Shown: positions 15,410 to 24,939, counted from the first letter of the stretch. The stretch: 57,455 nucleotides of DNA from Candidatus Desulfovibrio gallistercoris (GCA_019118745.1 DWYJ01000102.1:1-57455); one strand, 5' to 3'. The notes: generated by a model not told the origin, from the sequence alone. A program made the numbers and translations.

Positions 15410-16462
15410 ATGAACAACAACATCCTTGAAAAGCACGTCCTGAGCATCGTCTGCAGCGTTTTCGACGCCTATTCCGCCGTTCTCTTCCTGCCGGAGGAGA
15501 ATACGGAAGGCGAGGGAGAGCTCCACCGCCTGGTTGCCGCCTTCAGCCTGGGGGACGGCATCGCGGAGGGCAGCACCATCCAGCCGGGCAAGGGGCTGGT
15601 GGGCTGGATCCTGCGCAACCGCCAGCCGCTGGTCGTGCCCAATTTCGACAAGCATCAGAGTACGCTGGGCTATTACCGCGACGGGGAAGAGGGCGGGGTC
15701 AAGGCCTTCATGGGTTGTCCCGTGCCCACGGGGGGAGCGCTGTGCGTGGACAGCAAGCGCCAGTACTCCTTTACGGACAAGGACTACAAGATCCTGCAGA
15801 TGTTTGCGGAGCTCATTACCCGCCAGCAGGCCGCACAGGTCGGGTCGGAGCCGCTGGGGGGGGACATCTCCCGCTATTTCGCCCAGCTCTGCGTCATCCA
15901 GAACCTGCGCTTCCATCACAAGCGCTGGCCGCAGTTCATCCAGAACTATCTGAAGACCGTGGCCGAAGCCACCAATTTCGACTACTGCGCCTTTGCCTCG
16001 GTGGTGCGCCCCGGTGAGACCTACTGCCTTGAGTGCGAGTCCACCCAGCTGCTGCTCAACGAGGGCGAGATGCTGGAATTCAGCATGAACAGCGGCCTTG
16101 CCGGCTGGGTGTTCAACAACGATCAGCCCGTCTTTGTGGAAGGCAGCAACGGCGGGCAGGGCACCATGCTTTTTGCCAAGCTCCCGGACATGCCGGACTT
16201 CCAGGCCGTCATCTGTCTGCCGGTCATCGTCAACCGGAGCACGCGCTGCGTGCTCTGCCTTGCCCATAGCGCCCCCCGCGAGATGGACGAGGCCCTGCGC
16301 AGCTTCGTGCAGCAGGCGGTGGATCATCTGGCCCTCTTCCTGGAGAACCTCTATCTCAAGACCAGGCTGCGCAACATGCTGCCGCGGGCGCAGGTCCATA
16401 CCAGCGGTTCCCGCATGTACGATCCGGACAACGCCCCGCGCCCTCATGCCGGTGAAGAATAG
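15410..16462 (+). CDS. Tandem GAF-domain protein
   Basis: 350 aa with two GAF domains. GAF-1 is about residues 5-145 (PGKGLVGWILRNRQPLVVP, GCPVPTGGALCVDSKR). GAF-2 is about 175-325 (MNSGLAGWVFNNDQPVFVE, CLPVIVNRSTRCVLCLAHS). GAF domains bind small ligands, cyclic nucleotides or haem. No output domain (kinase, GGDEF, HTH) follows, so it must act through another protein. It ends 2 nt before the mreB-type gene, so the two are probably translated together and it may be a sensor for that actin homologue. No strong ribosome binding site precedes the chosen ATG. Confidence 0.88.
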   Translation: MNNNILEKHVLSIVCSVFDAYSAVLFLPEENTEGEGELHRLVAAFSLGDGIAEGSTIQPGKGLVGWILRNRQPLVVPNFDKHQSTLGYYRDGEEGGVKAFMGCPVPTGGALCVDSKRQYSFTDKDYKILQMFAELITRQQAAQVGSEPLGGDISRYFAQLCVIQNLRFHHKRWPQFIQNYLKTVAEATNFDYCAFASVVRPGETYCLECESTQLLLNEGEMLEFSMNSGLAGWVFNNDQPVFVEGSNGGQGTMLFAKLPDMPDFQAVICLPVIVNRSTRCVLCLAHSAPREMDEALRSFVQQAVDHLALFLENLYLKTRLRNMLPRAQVHTSGSRMYDPDNAPRPHAGEE

Positions 16463-16464
16463 CC

Positions 16465-17490
<1,026 letters not shown>

Positions 17491-17496
17491 CGCGCC

Positions 17497-18327
17497 ATGT
17501 ACGATCTTTCCTGCAACCTGTCCGACCTCACGGACAAGGTGGAAGCCCTGGTACGCCGCAGCGGCGACATCATCCTTGAACACTGGCGGCATCCCAGCCA
17601 CGTGCGCCACAAGGGCCGCATCGACCTCGTCACCGAGACCGACGAGGCCGTGGAGGCCTTTCTCGTGCAGGAGCTGCAACAGCTCGTGCCGCAGGCAGGC
17701 ATCCTTGCCGAGGAGGGCGACGCCTTCGGGCCGGGCACGGACGGTCTGTGCTGGATCATCGATCCGGTGGACGGCACGACCAACTTCGTGCACCGTCTGC
17801 CCCATGTGGGCACGTCCGTTGCGCTCTGGGACAAGGGGGAACCCGTGCTGGGCATCGTCAACGTGCCCATGCTGCATGAATGCTACCGGGCCTGCCGCGG
17901 CGGAGGGGCCTTCCGTAACGGCGTCCGCCTCGCCGTCAGCGACGCCGACCGGCTGACGGACAGTCTGGTGGCCACGGGCATCCCTTACACCATCCGGGAA
18001 GACATGCCGCACATCATGGCGCAGCTCGCCGCCGTCCTGCCGCAGGTGCAGAACCTGCGGCGCATGGGAGCGGCCTCCATAGATCTGGCCTACGTGGCCT
18101 CCGGCCAGCTGGACGCCTATTTCGAACGCGGGCTCAAGCCCTGGGATGTGGCGGCCGGCATCCTGCTGGTCACGGAAGCCGGAGGTCGGATAAGCCGCAG
18201 CGACGGTGCGCCCTTCCGCTTCGGGGATGAGATACTGGCCACCAACGGCCATGTGCATGAGGCCATGCGCGATCTGCTGCAAACGGCTGCGCAAACGGTC
18301 GCACAGCCCGGCAGCGCCCCGGCATAA
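17497..18327 (+). CDS. suhB: Inositol-1-monophosphatase family protein (SuhB-like)
   Basis: 276 aa. Mg2+-dependent sugar or inositol phosphatase. Metal-site motifs ILAEEGDAF, IIDPVDGTTNFVH and the C-terminal LKPWDVAAGILLVTEAGG are complete. In bacteria the family includes SuhB, which also serves in rRNA transcription complexes, and phosphatases for inositol, fructose-1,6-bisphosphate or PAP. The exact substrate cannot be read from the sequence. Six nt after mreB, same strand, so probably one transcript. Confidence 0.92.
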   Translation: MYDLSCNLSDLTDKVEALVRRSGDIILEHWRHPSHVRHKGRIDLVTETDEAVEAFLVQELQQLVPQAGILAEEGDAFGPGTDGLCWIIDPVDGTTNFVHRLPHVGTSVALWDKGEPVLGIVNVPMLHECYRACRGGGAFRNGVRLAVSDADRLTDSLVATGIPYTIREDMPHIMAQLAAVLPQVQNLRRMGAASIDLAYVASGQLDAYFERGLKPWDVAAGILLVTEAGGRISRSDGAPFRFGDEILATNGHVHEAMRDLLQTAAQTVAQPGSAPA

Positions 18328-18407
18328 CGCCTTTTCAGCGTTGAAAAAGGTGAGACGCGGGACGGCGGGGCACCCACGCGCCCACCACACGGAAAAGAGA
18401 GCGGATC

Positions 18408-18908
18408 TCAACCCAGCAGGGAGCTTTCCAGGACGGCATGCCGCACCAGCGGGGAAAGCAACTCCCCGCCATGCAGGGCCAGCCCCCGGAACTCCTCCCG
18501 ATCCAGCAGCAGGCGTGTGGCGGTGTCCTCGGCCAGCAGACGCATGCGGGAAGGCGCGACCCGCAGCGCGAACAGCGAAACAAAGGCCGGCCCCGTAGCC
18601 GGGCAGGGCGGCAGCGTGCCCAGCTCGCGCAGGCGGCAGTCCGTCAGCCCCAGCCGCAGGGCCAGCGCCTCGGCGCTCTCCAGCAGGGATGCCCCGGCAG
18701 GCACGACGCCGCGCCCGAAAAAATCCCATCCCTGCGGACCGGTAGCCAGCAGCACGGCCTCCCGGCTCTCCACAAGCAGACAGATTTCCCGATGGACAAG
18801 CCGCTGCTCCCGCACAAGGCGTTCGGCAAGACAGCAAAAAGGACGGTTACGGGCATCGACGACTTCCAGCAGGGAGTGCGTGCCCGCCAGCAAGGGACGA
18901 TTCCGCAT
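18408..18908 (-). CDS. Nudix-fold-like protein with degenerate catalytic box
   Basis: 166 aa starting MRNRPLLAGTHSLLEVVDA. The layout (LVEVVDxxNRP, a VHREICLLVES strand, then GWDFFGRGVVPAGASLLESA) resembles Nudix hydrolases of the isopentenyl-isomerase-like branch. In the box the expected Arg-Glu and Glu-Glu residues are replaced (SAEALALRLGL), so hydrolysis is unlikely. Start at ATG 18908, chosen because the longer frame runs into the divergent acetyltransferase. The two start codons overlap on opposite strands (CATG). Function unknown; it may be a binding or regulatory relic. Confidence 0.7.
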   Translation of the reverse strand: MRNRPLLAGTHSLLEVVDARNRPFCCLAERLVREQRLVHREICLLVESREAVLLATGPQGWDFFGRGVVPAGASLLESAEALALRLGLTDCRLRELGTLPPCPATGPAFVSLFALRVAPSRMRLLAEDTATRLLLDREEFRGLALHGGELLSPLVRHAVLESSLLG

Positions 18909-19368
18909 GGATACACCTGGAAAGGATCTGACATTTCGCCGCCTGCACGCCGGGGACGCGCAGGCCATGTTCAGCCTGGAAAAATGCTGCTTCAGCCAGC
19001 CCTGGACGGCGGAGCAGTGCCGCGCCGCCTTTCAGCAGCCGGCCTTTGCCGCCTTCGGCCTGGTGGGGACGGCGGGGCTTGCGGCCTACATATCCTTTTA
19101 CCACAGCGCGGATGAACTGGAAATACTCAATATCGCCGTGTCGCCGGAGCGGCGCAGGCAGGGGCTCGGACGCCGGGTCCTGGGAATGGCCTTGCAAGTG
19201 GCGGGAAAAATGGGTATTAAAAAGAGTTTGCTGGAAGTACGCGAAAGCAATACTCCGGCCATCGGTCTGTACGAAAGCTTTGATTTTCGCCCGGTGGGGC
19301 GACGACGCAACTATTACCGCGCTCCGGACGAGGATGCCCTGATCTACGAACGCCTCGCCAGTGCCTGA
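18907..19368 (+). CDS. rimI: GNAT acetyltransferase, RimI-like (ribosomal protein S18 alanine N-acetyltransferase)
   Basis: 153 aa, typical RimI size. The GNAT core has ELEILNIAVSPERRRQGLGR (acetyl-CoA pyrophosphate loop R-x-x-G-x-G), then LEVRESNTPAIGLYESFDF, and the late YYRAPDEDALIYE region. RimI acetylates the N terminus of ribosomal protein S18 in enterics; in other bacteria the same fold acts on several N termini. Start at ATG 18907 with AAGGGA upstream. The longer open frame is shadow coding over the divergent gene. It is followed 13 nt later by tpiA. Confidence 0.88.
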   Translation: MDTPGKDLTFRRLHAGDAQAMFSLEKCCFSQPWTAEQCRAAFQQPAFAAFGLVGTAGLAAYISFYHSADELEILNIAVSPERRRQGLGRRVLGMALQVAGKMGIKKSLLEVRESNTPAIGLYESFDFRPVGRRRNYYRAPDEDALIYERLASA

Positions 19369-19381
19369 ATGGATGCCCATC

Positions 19382-20134
19382 ATGCAAAAGATTATTGCCG
19401 CCAACTGGAAAATGTACAAAACCCGGGCCGAAGCCCGCGAAACGGCCGCGGCGCTGGCCCGTCACCTGAAGGAAAAGCAGCCTGAAGGACGTCAGGTCAT
19501 CGTCTATCCGCCGTTCACGGCCATCGCCGAGGTGGCCGCCGCCCTTGAAGGGGTGACCTGCGCGGCTGCCGGCGGCCAGGATGTCTATCCCGCCGCGGAA
19601 GGGGCCTTCACCGGCGAGATCTCGCCCCGCATGCTGCAGGATGCCGGTGCCTCCTGGGTCCTGACGGGCCATTCCGAGCGCCGCCACGTCCTTCTGGAGA
19701 GCGACGAGCTCGTCGGCCGCAAGACGGCCTTTGCCCTGGCCCAGGGCCTTTCCGTCATGCTCTGCATCGGAGAGACCCTTGCCGAGCGGGAGAGCGGCCA
19801 GCTGCGCGCCGTGCTGCAGCGGCAGCTCCAGGCCGGTCTGGCGGAGATCGCGCCTGCCGACGTCGCCCGTCTGGCCGTGGCCTACGAACCGGTCTGGGCC
19901 ATCGGCACCGGCAAGGTGGCCGGCCCGCAAGAGGCTGGCGAGGCGCACGCCATCGCCCGCGAACTGCTGCGCGAGATCATCGGCGCGGCAGGGGAGAGCA
20001 CGCCGCTGCTCTACGGCGGCAGCGTCAAGCCCGGCAACGCCGCCGGCCTGCTCGCCCTTGACAATGTGGACGGCCTTCTGGTAGGAGGCGCTTCTTTGGA
20101 TGCGGATTCTTTCGCCCAGATCATTTTTGCCTAA
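19382..20134 (+). CDS. tpiA: Triosephosphate isomerase
   Basis: Interconverts glyceraldehyde-3-phosphate and dihydroxyacetone phosphate. 250 aa, standard TIM barrel. N-terminal KIIAANWKMYK carries the catalytic Asn and Lys. GHSERR has the catalytic His. AYEPVWAIGTGK has the catalytic Glu and the flexible loop. LYGGSVKPGN and GLLVGGASLD close the phosphate site. Start at ATG 19382 puts the conserved Lys at its usual position; a GTG 21 nt upstream would overlap rimI. Confidence 0.97.
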   Translation: MQKIIAANWKMYKTRAEARETAAALARHLKEKQPEGRQVIVYPPFTAIAEVAAALEGVTCAAAGGQDVYPAAEGAFTGEISPRMLQDAGASWVLTGHSERRHVLLESDELVGRKTAFALAQGLSVMLCIGETLAERESGQLRAVLQRQLQAGLAEIAPADVARLAVAYEPVWAIGTGKVAGPQEAGEAHAIARELLREIIGAAGESTPLLYGGSVKPGNAAGLLALDNVDGLLVGGASLDADSFAQIIFA

Positions 20135-20142
20135 TCCCCGTC

Positions 20143-20187
20143 TGCACCGCCGACACGACGGTGCAGGACTTCAGGTGATACCTGAAG
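20143..20187 (+). other. Two hairpins between tpiA and secG
   Basis: CTGCACCG pairs with CGGTGCAG, and CTTCAGGT pairs with ACCTGAAG a few nt later. Neither is followed by a T-run, so they are not classic terminators. They could be processing or stabilising structures in a shared tpiA-secG mRNA. Confidence 0.35.
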
Positions 20188-20209
20188 GCGGGACTTCCCG
20201 GAGGAAGCA

Positions 20210-20584
20210 GTGGAAACCCTTATCTTAACGCTTCACATCATTGTTTGCGTTCTCCTTGTCATCCTCATCCTCCTGCAGGCGGGCAAGGAAGGCATGGGCG
20301 TCATCTTCGGGGGAGGCGGCAACACCTCCGTGTTCGGCAGCGCCGGCGCAGGGGGCATCCTTGCCAAACTGACGGCCTTCATGGCGGTCATCTTCGTCAT
20401 CACGTCCCTGAGCTATACCTACGTCACTAGCCCGCGCAAGGCCGCCGACGAATCGCAGATCCTCAGCACGCCGCCGGTGAGCATCGAAGACAGCGCTCCG
20501 GCCGCTCCGCAGGCCCCCGCCGCCAAGCCTGAAGCCGCCGCTCCGGCAGACGGCGGTACGCAGACGGCCCCTGCGGCCCAATAA
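20210..20584 (+). CDS. secG: Protein-export membrane protein SecG
   Basis: 124 aa. Two membrane segments (about 3-24 and 52-70) flank the conserved AGKEGMGVIFGGGGNTSVFG loop. SecG associates with SecYE and assists SecA-driven export across the inner membrane. The C-terminal 45 residues are an Ala/Pro/Glu-rich tail. Starts at GTG 20210 after GAGGAAGCA. The tpiA-secG order is common in bacteria. Confidence 0.96.
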   Translation: METLILTLHIIVCVLLVILILLQAGKEGMGVIFGGGGNTSVFGSAGAGGILAKLTAFMAVIFVITSLSYTYVTSPRKAADESQILSTPPVSIEDSAPAAPQAPAAKPEAAAPADGGTQTAPAAQ

Positions 20585-20602
20585 TCCTTCCAGCAGAACC
20601 TG

Positions 20603-20634
20603 AAAAAGCCGCGGCCGAGCCGCGGCTTTTTTTT
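20603..20634 (+). terminator. Rho-independent terminator after secG
   Basis: AAAAAGCCGCGGC-CGA-GCCGCGGCTTTTT, then more T: a GC-rich stem with eight T, 18 nt after the secG stop. The A-run on the other side makes it potentially bidirectional. Confidence 0.9.
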
Positions 20635-20649
20635 CCAAGGGGGTCCGCC

Positions 20650-21606
20650 ATGTCCCACAAGGCCCATTCCGACGACAGCGGCAATTCCCGCTTCAACAAT
20701 CCCTTTGCCGCGCTCGATCACACCGCTTTCCCCCGCCGGGGGACGCAGGCCCCGGCGAAAGGCGGCACACCCGCCCCCCACGGCAAACGCCGCCACGCCC
20801 CCAAGGATGACGACGCGGATGCAGCCCTGTTCCTGGCGGCCATGACCCGTGTGGAAAAGGCGGGCCCGTCGCGGACGGCAGGGCGCGGCTTCTCGCTGGA
20901 TGATCAGAGCGACCTCACGGAAAAGATGAAGAAAGCCCGCCGGTGCACCGCTGCCGCTGCGCAGCCCTCTGCCGCACCCGCTGCCCCGAAGGAGACGCTT
21001 GCCGCCTCCATCGTGCCGGACAACCGCCCCGTCGACGAGGAGGAAGACGCCTTCCTGCTGGCCATGAAGCAGGTGGCGCCCCTGGCCGGCAAGGGAAGGG
21101 CCGTTGCCCCGCCCGTCAATCCCCAGTCGCCGCCGCCCGCGGCGGACACCTCCCTGCAGGACTTTCTGGACGGCAAGCTGGAATTCGCGCTTTCCTTCAC
21201 CGACGAATATCTGGAAGGGCATGTGGTGGGGCTGGACCCGCTCATCATGGGCAAATTGCGCTCCGGCTCGCTCAGCCCGGAGGCGCACCTTGACCTGCAT
21301 GGCCTCAACGTCCTGCAGGCCTTCGAGACGCTGCGCGGCTTCATGCGCGGTTCCTGGTACAAGGGCCTGCGCACCGTGCTGCTGGTGCCCGGACGCGGCA
21401 AGAACTCGCCGGACGGCATAGGCGTCCTGCGCGGCAAGTTGCAGACCTGGCTCACGCAAGACCCGTTCAAACGCGTCGTGCTGGCCTTCTGCACCGCCCA
21501 GCCGCACGACGGCGGCCCCGGCAGCATCTACGTCCTGCTGCGCAAGTTCCGCAAAAAGGGACGCATCTGCTGGGAACGCATGCCGGCCGACGCCGACCTG
21601 TTCTAG
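20650..21606 (+). CDS. Smr-domain protein
   Basis: 318 aa. The first 170 residues are polar and low in complexity. The C-terminal Smr domain (about 205-318) has the DLHGLN motif, VLLVPGRGKNS and a GGPGSIYVLLRKF ending. Smr domains are nucleases found alone or at the end of MutS2; stand-alone bacterial forms act in mRNA cleavage on collided ribosomes or in DNA processing. GGGGGT precedes the ATG. Its TAG stop (21604-21606) is also the first TAG of the adjoining family B repeat. Confidence 0.88.
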   Translation: MSHKAHSDDSGNSRFNNPFAALDHTAFPRRGTQAPAKGGTPAPHGKRRHAPKDDDADAALFLAAMTRVEKAGPSRTAGRGFSLDDQSDLTEKMKKARRCTAAAAQPSAAPAAPKETLAASIVPDNRPVDEEEDAFLLAMKQVAPLAGKGRAVAPPVNPQSPPPAADTSLQDFLDGKLEFALSFTDEYLEGHVVGLDPLIMGKLRSGSLSPEAHLDLHGLNVLQAFETLRGFMRGSWYKGLRTVLLVPGRGKNSPDGIGVLRGKLQTWLTQDPFKRVVLAFCTAQPHDGGPGSIYVLLRKFRKKGRICWERMPADADLF

Positions 21607-21815
21607 CGGACTGTTGACACTATTTACTGTCTGTTTGGGGGAAGGGGCCTCCCTCGCTCTGCTGTTGGCGTCGCCTAACGGGCACGGCCGACGGCCGCCT
21701 TTCGGTCGCCGTCGGCGCGGGAGGCCCCAGCCTTTTCGCAGCGAAGCGAGAAAAGGCGTTCTTGTTATTCTTCCCCCCAAGCCCCATCGCTTCCCCTGCG
21801 CGCTTTTTATCAAAG
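21604..21815 (+). repeat. Dispersed repeat family B, copy B1 (long form)
   Basis: Begins at the TAG stop of the Smr gene, then GGACTGTTGACACTATTTACTG, split here as GGACTGTTGACAC and TATTTACTG. It has G-rich and C-rich arms enclosing a variable palindromic centre of about 100 nt, and ends CCCCTGCGCGCTTTTT. Shares both edges and the centre (CGACCGAAAGGCGGC in reverse) with copy B2. About 100 nt after it, at 21873-21888, the edge sequence CAACAGGCCCTAG recurs alone. Confidence 0.75.
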
Positions 21816-21920
21816 GACAAACGGAATTTATACAGGTATTTCCTTATCTATTGGAATAAGGTATAAAATTTACATCAACAGGCCCTAGTCCTTCACAGGA
21901 ACGTCATTAACGCTTTGCAT

Positions 21921-22068
21921 TAGAGCATTTTCAGTTTGAAACGCTTTGTGTTTCAAACCATACGGCTTGGCGTTTCGCGGGAAAAACGCGTTTTTTTCGC
22001 TCACTTTGGTCTGGGCGGCGCTGTGCTGGCGCCTCGCATTTTGCCTTTTTCAAAGGCAAAATGCTCTA
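21921..22068 (+). repeat. Dispersed repeat family A, copy A1 (full length)
   Basis: 148 bp bounded by TAGAGCATTTT and AAAATGCTCTA. Internal hairpins are GTTTGAAACGC...GTTTCAAAC near the left end and GCATTTTGCC...GGCAAAATGC at the right end, with CATACGG, TTTCGCGGGAAAAA and GGGCGGCGCTG blocks between. No credible coding potential. The 300-plus nt between the Smr gene and the HipA-like gene consist mainly of B1, an A/T-rich spacer and this copy. Confidence 0.8.
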
Positions 22069-22150
22069 ACAGCCCCTGACAGACACGACTTTTTTACCGC
22101 CCGGCTTGCAATCTCCTGCGGCAAAGCGGAAGCCCCGATGGAGCAGAGAC

Positions 22151-23353
22151 ATGGCTGACTATATTTTGAAACTCTTTGACAGGGAGCTAGTCCGATTTTC
22201 CGCTGTCGATACCGGGGATGTGCCTGAAGTCAGCATAACCCGCATGGAGCAGGAAGCCCTGCCGCTACTGCCGCTGGGGATGGAAGCGAGCGATGCGGGC
22301 CTGGCCCGCTGGCTGCGCGCCCGAAAAATCCCTCGGAACAGGGCCTTCATCCATTCCTTTCTAGCCAAACTCGGCTTATCCCCCAATGCCACACTGGCCA
22401 TCATGGACATCAGCAAGGGGCTATCGCTCAATGACAGCTACTGGGTCGTCCGCTCCGACTTCACGAAAAATTTTGCGCAGTGCAACCTTTACGACAACAA
22501 ATTCAGCGAACTGCTGGCCCGCATGGCCTTTACCGGCGAGGGAAGCGCCGTGCGCGGCGCTGTAGCGTCCAGCCCTGAATTCACGACCAACGGCATGCTC
22601 CCCAAATGCTGGCGGAGGCTGTCGGGCAAGGTGTACCTGTACAAGGGGGGGACGGAAGGCGCCTCCAATACCGGCAATGAACCCTATTCAGAGTACTATG
22701 CCTGGCAGATAGCGCAGATACTTGGCGTCAACGCCATCCCGTATGGTCTGGCCAAATGGAAAGCGCAGCTCTGTTCCCGTTGCGAGCTGTTCACCAGCAA
22801 GGAGACCGGATTCGTGCCCGTCGGAGGGATCGTGCAAAGCGGCGGCATGCAGGCCGTCATCGACCATTACGCGGAACTCGGCCAGGAATACAGAGCAGCT
22901 CTGGAAGATATGATCGTCTTTGACGCGGTCATCGGCAATACGGATCGTCACCTCGGTAACTTCGGCTTTCTCGTCCAGTCAGGAAGCAACCGTCTGGCAG
23001 GACCGGCGCCTCTGTTCGATCACGGCAATGCCCTGTTCAACTTTGCCGCCAAGGCCGAAATGGAGAGCAGGGAGGCATTTCTTGCGTTTGCGGATGCGCA
23101 GACTCCCGCGTGCTACAGCAACTTTTTCCCGGCGGCACAGCTCTGCCTGAAAGACCGCCACCGCGAAGGCCTGCGCCGCCTGCTGCACGTCAGGCTGAAG
23201 CGGCATCCCCGCTACAACCTTTCCTCGCAACGGCTGGCGCTCATCGAGGCAGCCGTACAGGAGCGGGCAGGCCGCCTGCTTTCAGGGCAGAACACGGCGG
23301 GCTGCGAACTGGATTTCCGCCGCTGGATGCAGACGGCGGAAGATGCTCGCTGA
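22151..23353 (+). CDS. HipA-like protein kinase without a HipB partner
   Basis: 400 aa. The C-terminal kinase-like lobe has NTDRHLGN at 263-270 (catalytic Asp265, metal Asn270) and FDHGN at 289-293 (metal Asp290). Lys165 in VYLYKGG and Glu181 may form the nucleotide site. HipA toxins phosphorylate aminoacyl-tRNA synthetases; other members of the fold have unknown targets. No XRE-type HipB antitoxin gene precedes or follows it, and the usual N-terminal HipA coupling domain is not obvious. Start at ATG 22151 with GGAGCAGAGAC upstream. It lies between repeat A1 and an ABC transporter pair. Confidence 0.78.
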   Translation: MADYILKLFDRELVRFSAVDTGDVPEVSITRMEQEALPLLPLGMEASDAGLARWLRARKIPRNRAFIHSFLAKLGLSPNATLAIMDISKGLSLNDSYWVVRSDFTKNFAQCNLYDNKFSELLARMAFTGEGSAVRGAVASSPEFTTNGMLPKCWRRLSGKVYLYKGGTEGASNTGNEPYSEYYAWQIAQILGVNAIPYGLAKWKAQLCSRCELFTSKETGFVPVGGIVQSGGMQAVIDHYAELGQEYRAALEDMIVFDAVIGNTDRHLGNFGFLVQSGSNRLAGPAPLFDHGNALFNFAAKAEMESREAFLAFADAQTPACYSNFFPAAQLCLKDRHREGLRRLLHVRLKRHPRYNLSSQRLALIEAAVQERAGRLLSGQNTAGCELDFRRWMQTAEDAR

Positions 23354-23425
23354 TCCCGCTTAGGATGCCGGACGCGGCTGTGCCCCCGCGCAGCCCGTCC
23401 CTTCACCACCGGAGGAGTCCCTGTG

Positions 23426-24058
23426 ATGTCCCACCCCGCATCCCTGCAGCCCATCCTGACCACACGCGACCTTTCCTTTGCCGGGATACGCTATCCCGAT
23501 ATCGCCTTCCAGCGGCAGGAGATAAACGTCATCTGCGGGCCCAGCGGCTGCGGCAAGAGCACGCTGCTACGCCTCTGCAACCGGACGCTCGTGCCCGCCA
23601 CCGGGCAGGTCTGTCTTGACGGTCAGGACATACGCGCCTGCGACCCGCTCCAGCTTCGGCGCGAGGTCCTGCTGGCCGGGCAGGAGGTCTTTCTTTTTGA
23701 CGGCAGCATAGCCGACAATTTCCGGCAGTTCTATGCGCTGCGCGAGCTGCCGGAGCCACCGCAGAACGGCATGCGGCGTTTCCTCGATCTCTGCGCCTGT
23801 CCGCTGTCCACGGACAGCCCCTGCGGCGCGCTTTCCGGCGGGGAGCGGCAGCGGGTCTTCCTGGCCGTCTGCCTTTCCTTCGTGCCGCGCGTCCTGCTGC
23901 TGGACGAACCAACATCGGCCCTGGACGGCGACACGGCCCGCCGCTTCATGACCAATCTGCGGGATTTTGCCGCGCAGCACGGCATGAGCGTCATCCTGGT
24001 CAGTCACGACCGGGAACTGGCGACCCGCTTTGCCGGCAATCTGCTGGAACTCGCCTGA
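23426..24058 (+). CDS. ABC transporter ATP-binding protein, FetA/YbbL-like
   Basis: About 210 aa, a lone nucleotide-binding domain. Walker A GPSGCGKST, Q-loop LLAGQEVFLFDG, signature LSGGERQR, Walker B VLLLDEPTSALD and switch His in LVSHDREL are complete. It is followed 43 nt later by a UPF0014-type permease, the partner arrangement of the E. coli FetAB exporter, which is linked to iron and oxidative stress. Start at ATG 23426 with GGAGG upstream; a GTG directly before it is an alternative. The transported ion is inferred from the family. Confidence 0.88.
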   Translation: MSHPASLQPILTTRDLSFAGIRYPDIAFQRQEINVICGPSGCGKSTLLRLCNRTLVPATGQVCLDGQDIRACDPLQLRREVLLAGQEVFLFDGSIADNFRQFYALRELPEPPQNGMRRFLDLCACPLSTDSPCGALSGGERQRVFLAVCLSFVPRVLLLDEPTSALDGDTARRFMTNLRDFAAQHGMSVILVSHDRELATRFAGNLLELA

Positions 24059-24101
24059 ACCGGCCGCAAGGCTCCCTCATCCCCAAAAACGGACCGAAAT
24101 C

Positions 24102-24908
24102 ATGGAATCCGCTCTCCTTGCCCAGATAGTGCCCTTTTTGCTGGCTTACGTCCTGCTGCTCATGGTGGGCGGCGTCATGAAGGTCTGCCGCATCGCGCAG
24201 ACGCGCCTGCTGTTCATGGCCGGTCTGCGCATGACCCTGCAACTCATCCTGGCCGGCTTCGTGCTGACCTGGCTGTTCGCTCATCCGCATCCGCTGCTGA
24301 CGGTCGCCTATCTGGCCATCATGACCGCTTTCACCATCCGCACCGTGCTGGGGCGGCATCCGCAGCTCAACCGGCGTTTTGCCTGCTGCGTGGCCTGCTG
24401 CCTCGCCTGCTGCGGTCTGCTTTCCACCGTGTTCTTCGTGACCTGCATCGCGCGGCAAAACGCCTTCGATCCGCAGTATGTCATCCCGCTGGGCGGGATG
24501 CTCATGGGCAATGCCATGACCGGCCTCAGTCTGGCGCTCAAGAGTTTTGAAACGGCCCTGCAGGGGCAACAGGCGCGTATCCGCACGTTGGTCAATCTGG
24601 GCGTGCGCCCGCAGCACATCCTCTTCCCGCTGGTGCGCACCGCTCTGGAAACGGCGCTCCTGCCCACACTCAACTCCATGCTGGGTATGGGCATCGTCTT
24701 TTTGCCGGGCATGATGACCGGCCAGATCCTTGCCGGAGCGGAGCCGGCCACGGCCATCCTGTATCAGGGCAGCATCATGATGGCCATTTGCGCCACCGTC
24801 TGCCTGACGGTGCTCAGCGCGCTGCTCTGGGGCTATCGCAGCCTCTGGGATGCGGACATGTGCATCCACCTGCCCGGCGACGCCCGGCAGCAGAAGCAGG
24901 GCGCCTAG
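24102..24908 (+). CDS. UPF0014 family permease, FetB/YbbM-like
   Basis: 268 aa with about six to seven membrane segments and the family core RMTLQLILAGF, PLGGMLMGNAMTG and LPTLNSMLGMGIVFLPGMM, a strongly conserved stretch. It pairs with the upstream ATPase. E. coli FetB exports iron; related plant proteins affect aluminium tolerance. A Cys-rich patch (CCVACCLACCG) in one membrane segment is unusual and might bear on metal handling. Start at 24102; upstream in-frame codons overlap nothing but lack a ribosome binding site. Confidence 0.88.
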   Translation: MESALLAQIVPFLLAYVLLLMVGGVMKVCRIAQTRLLFMAGLRMTLQLILAGFVLTWLFAHPHPLLTVAYLAIMTAFTIRTVLGRHPQLNRRFACCVACCLACCGLLSTVFFVTCIARQNAFDPQYVIPLGGMLMGNAMTGLSLALKSFETALQGQQARIRTLVNLGVRPQHILFPLVRTALETALLPTLNSMLGMGIVFLPGMMTGQILAGAEPATAILYQGSIMMAICATVCLTVLSALLWGYRSLWDADMCIHLPGDARQQKQGA

Positions 24909-24939
24909 CCCGCCCAAAGAGGAAGAGGGGGGAGGATCA

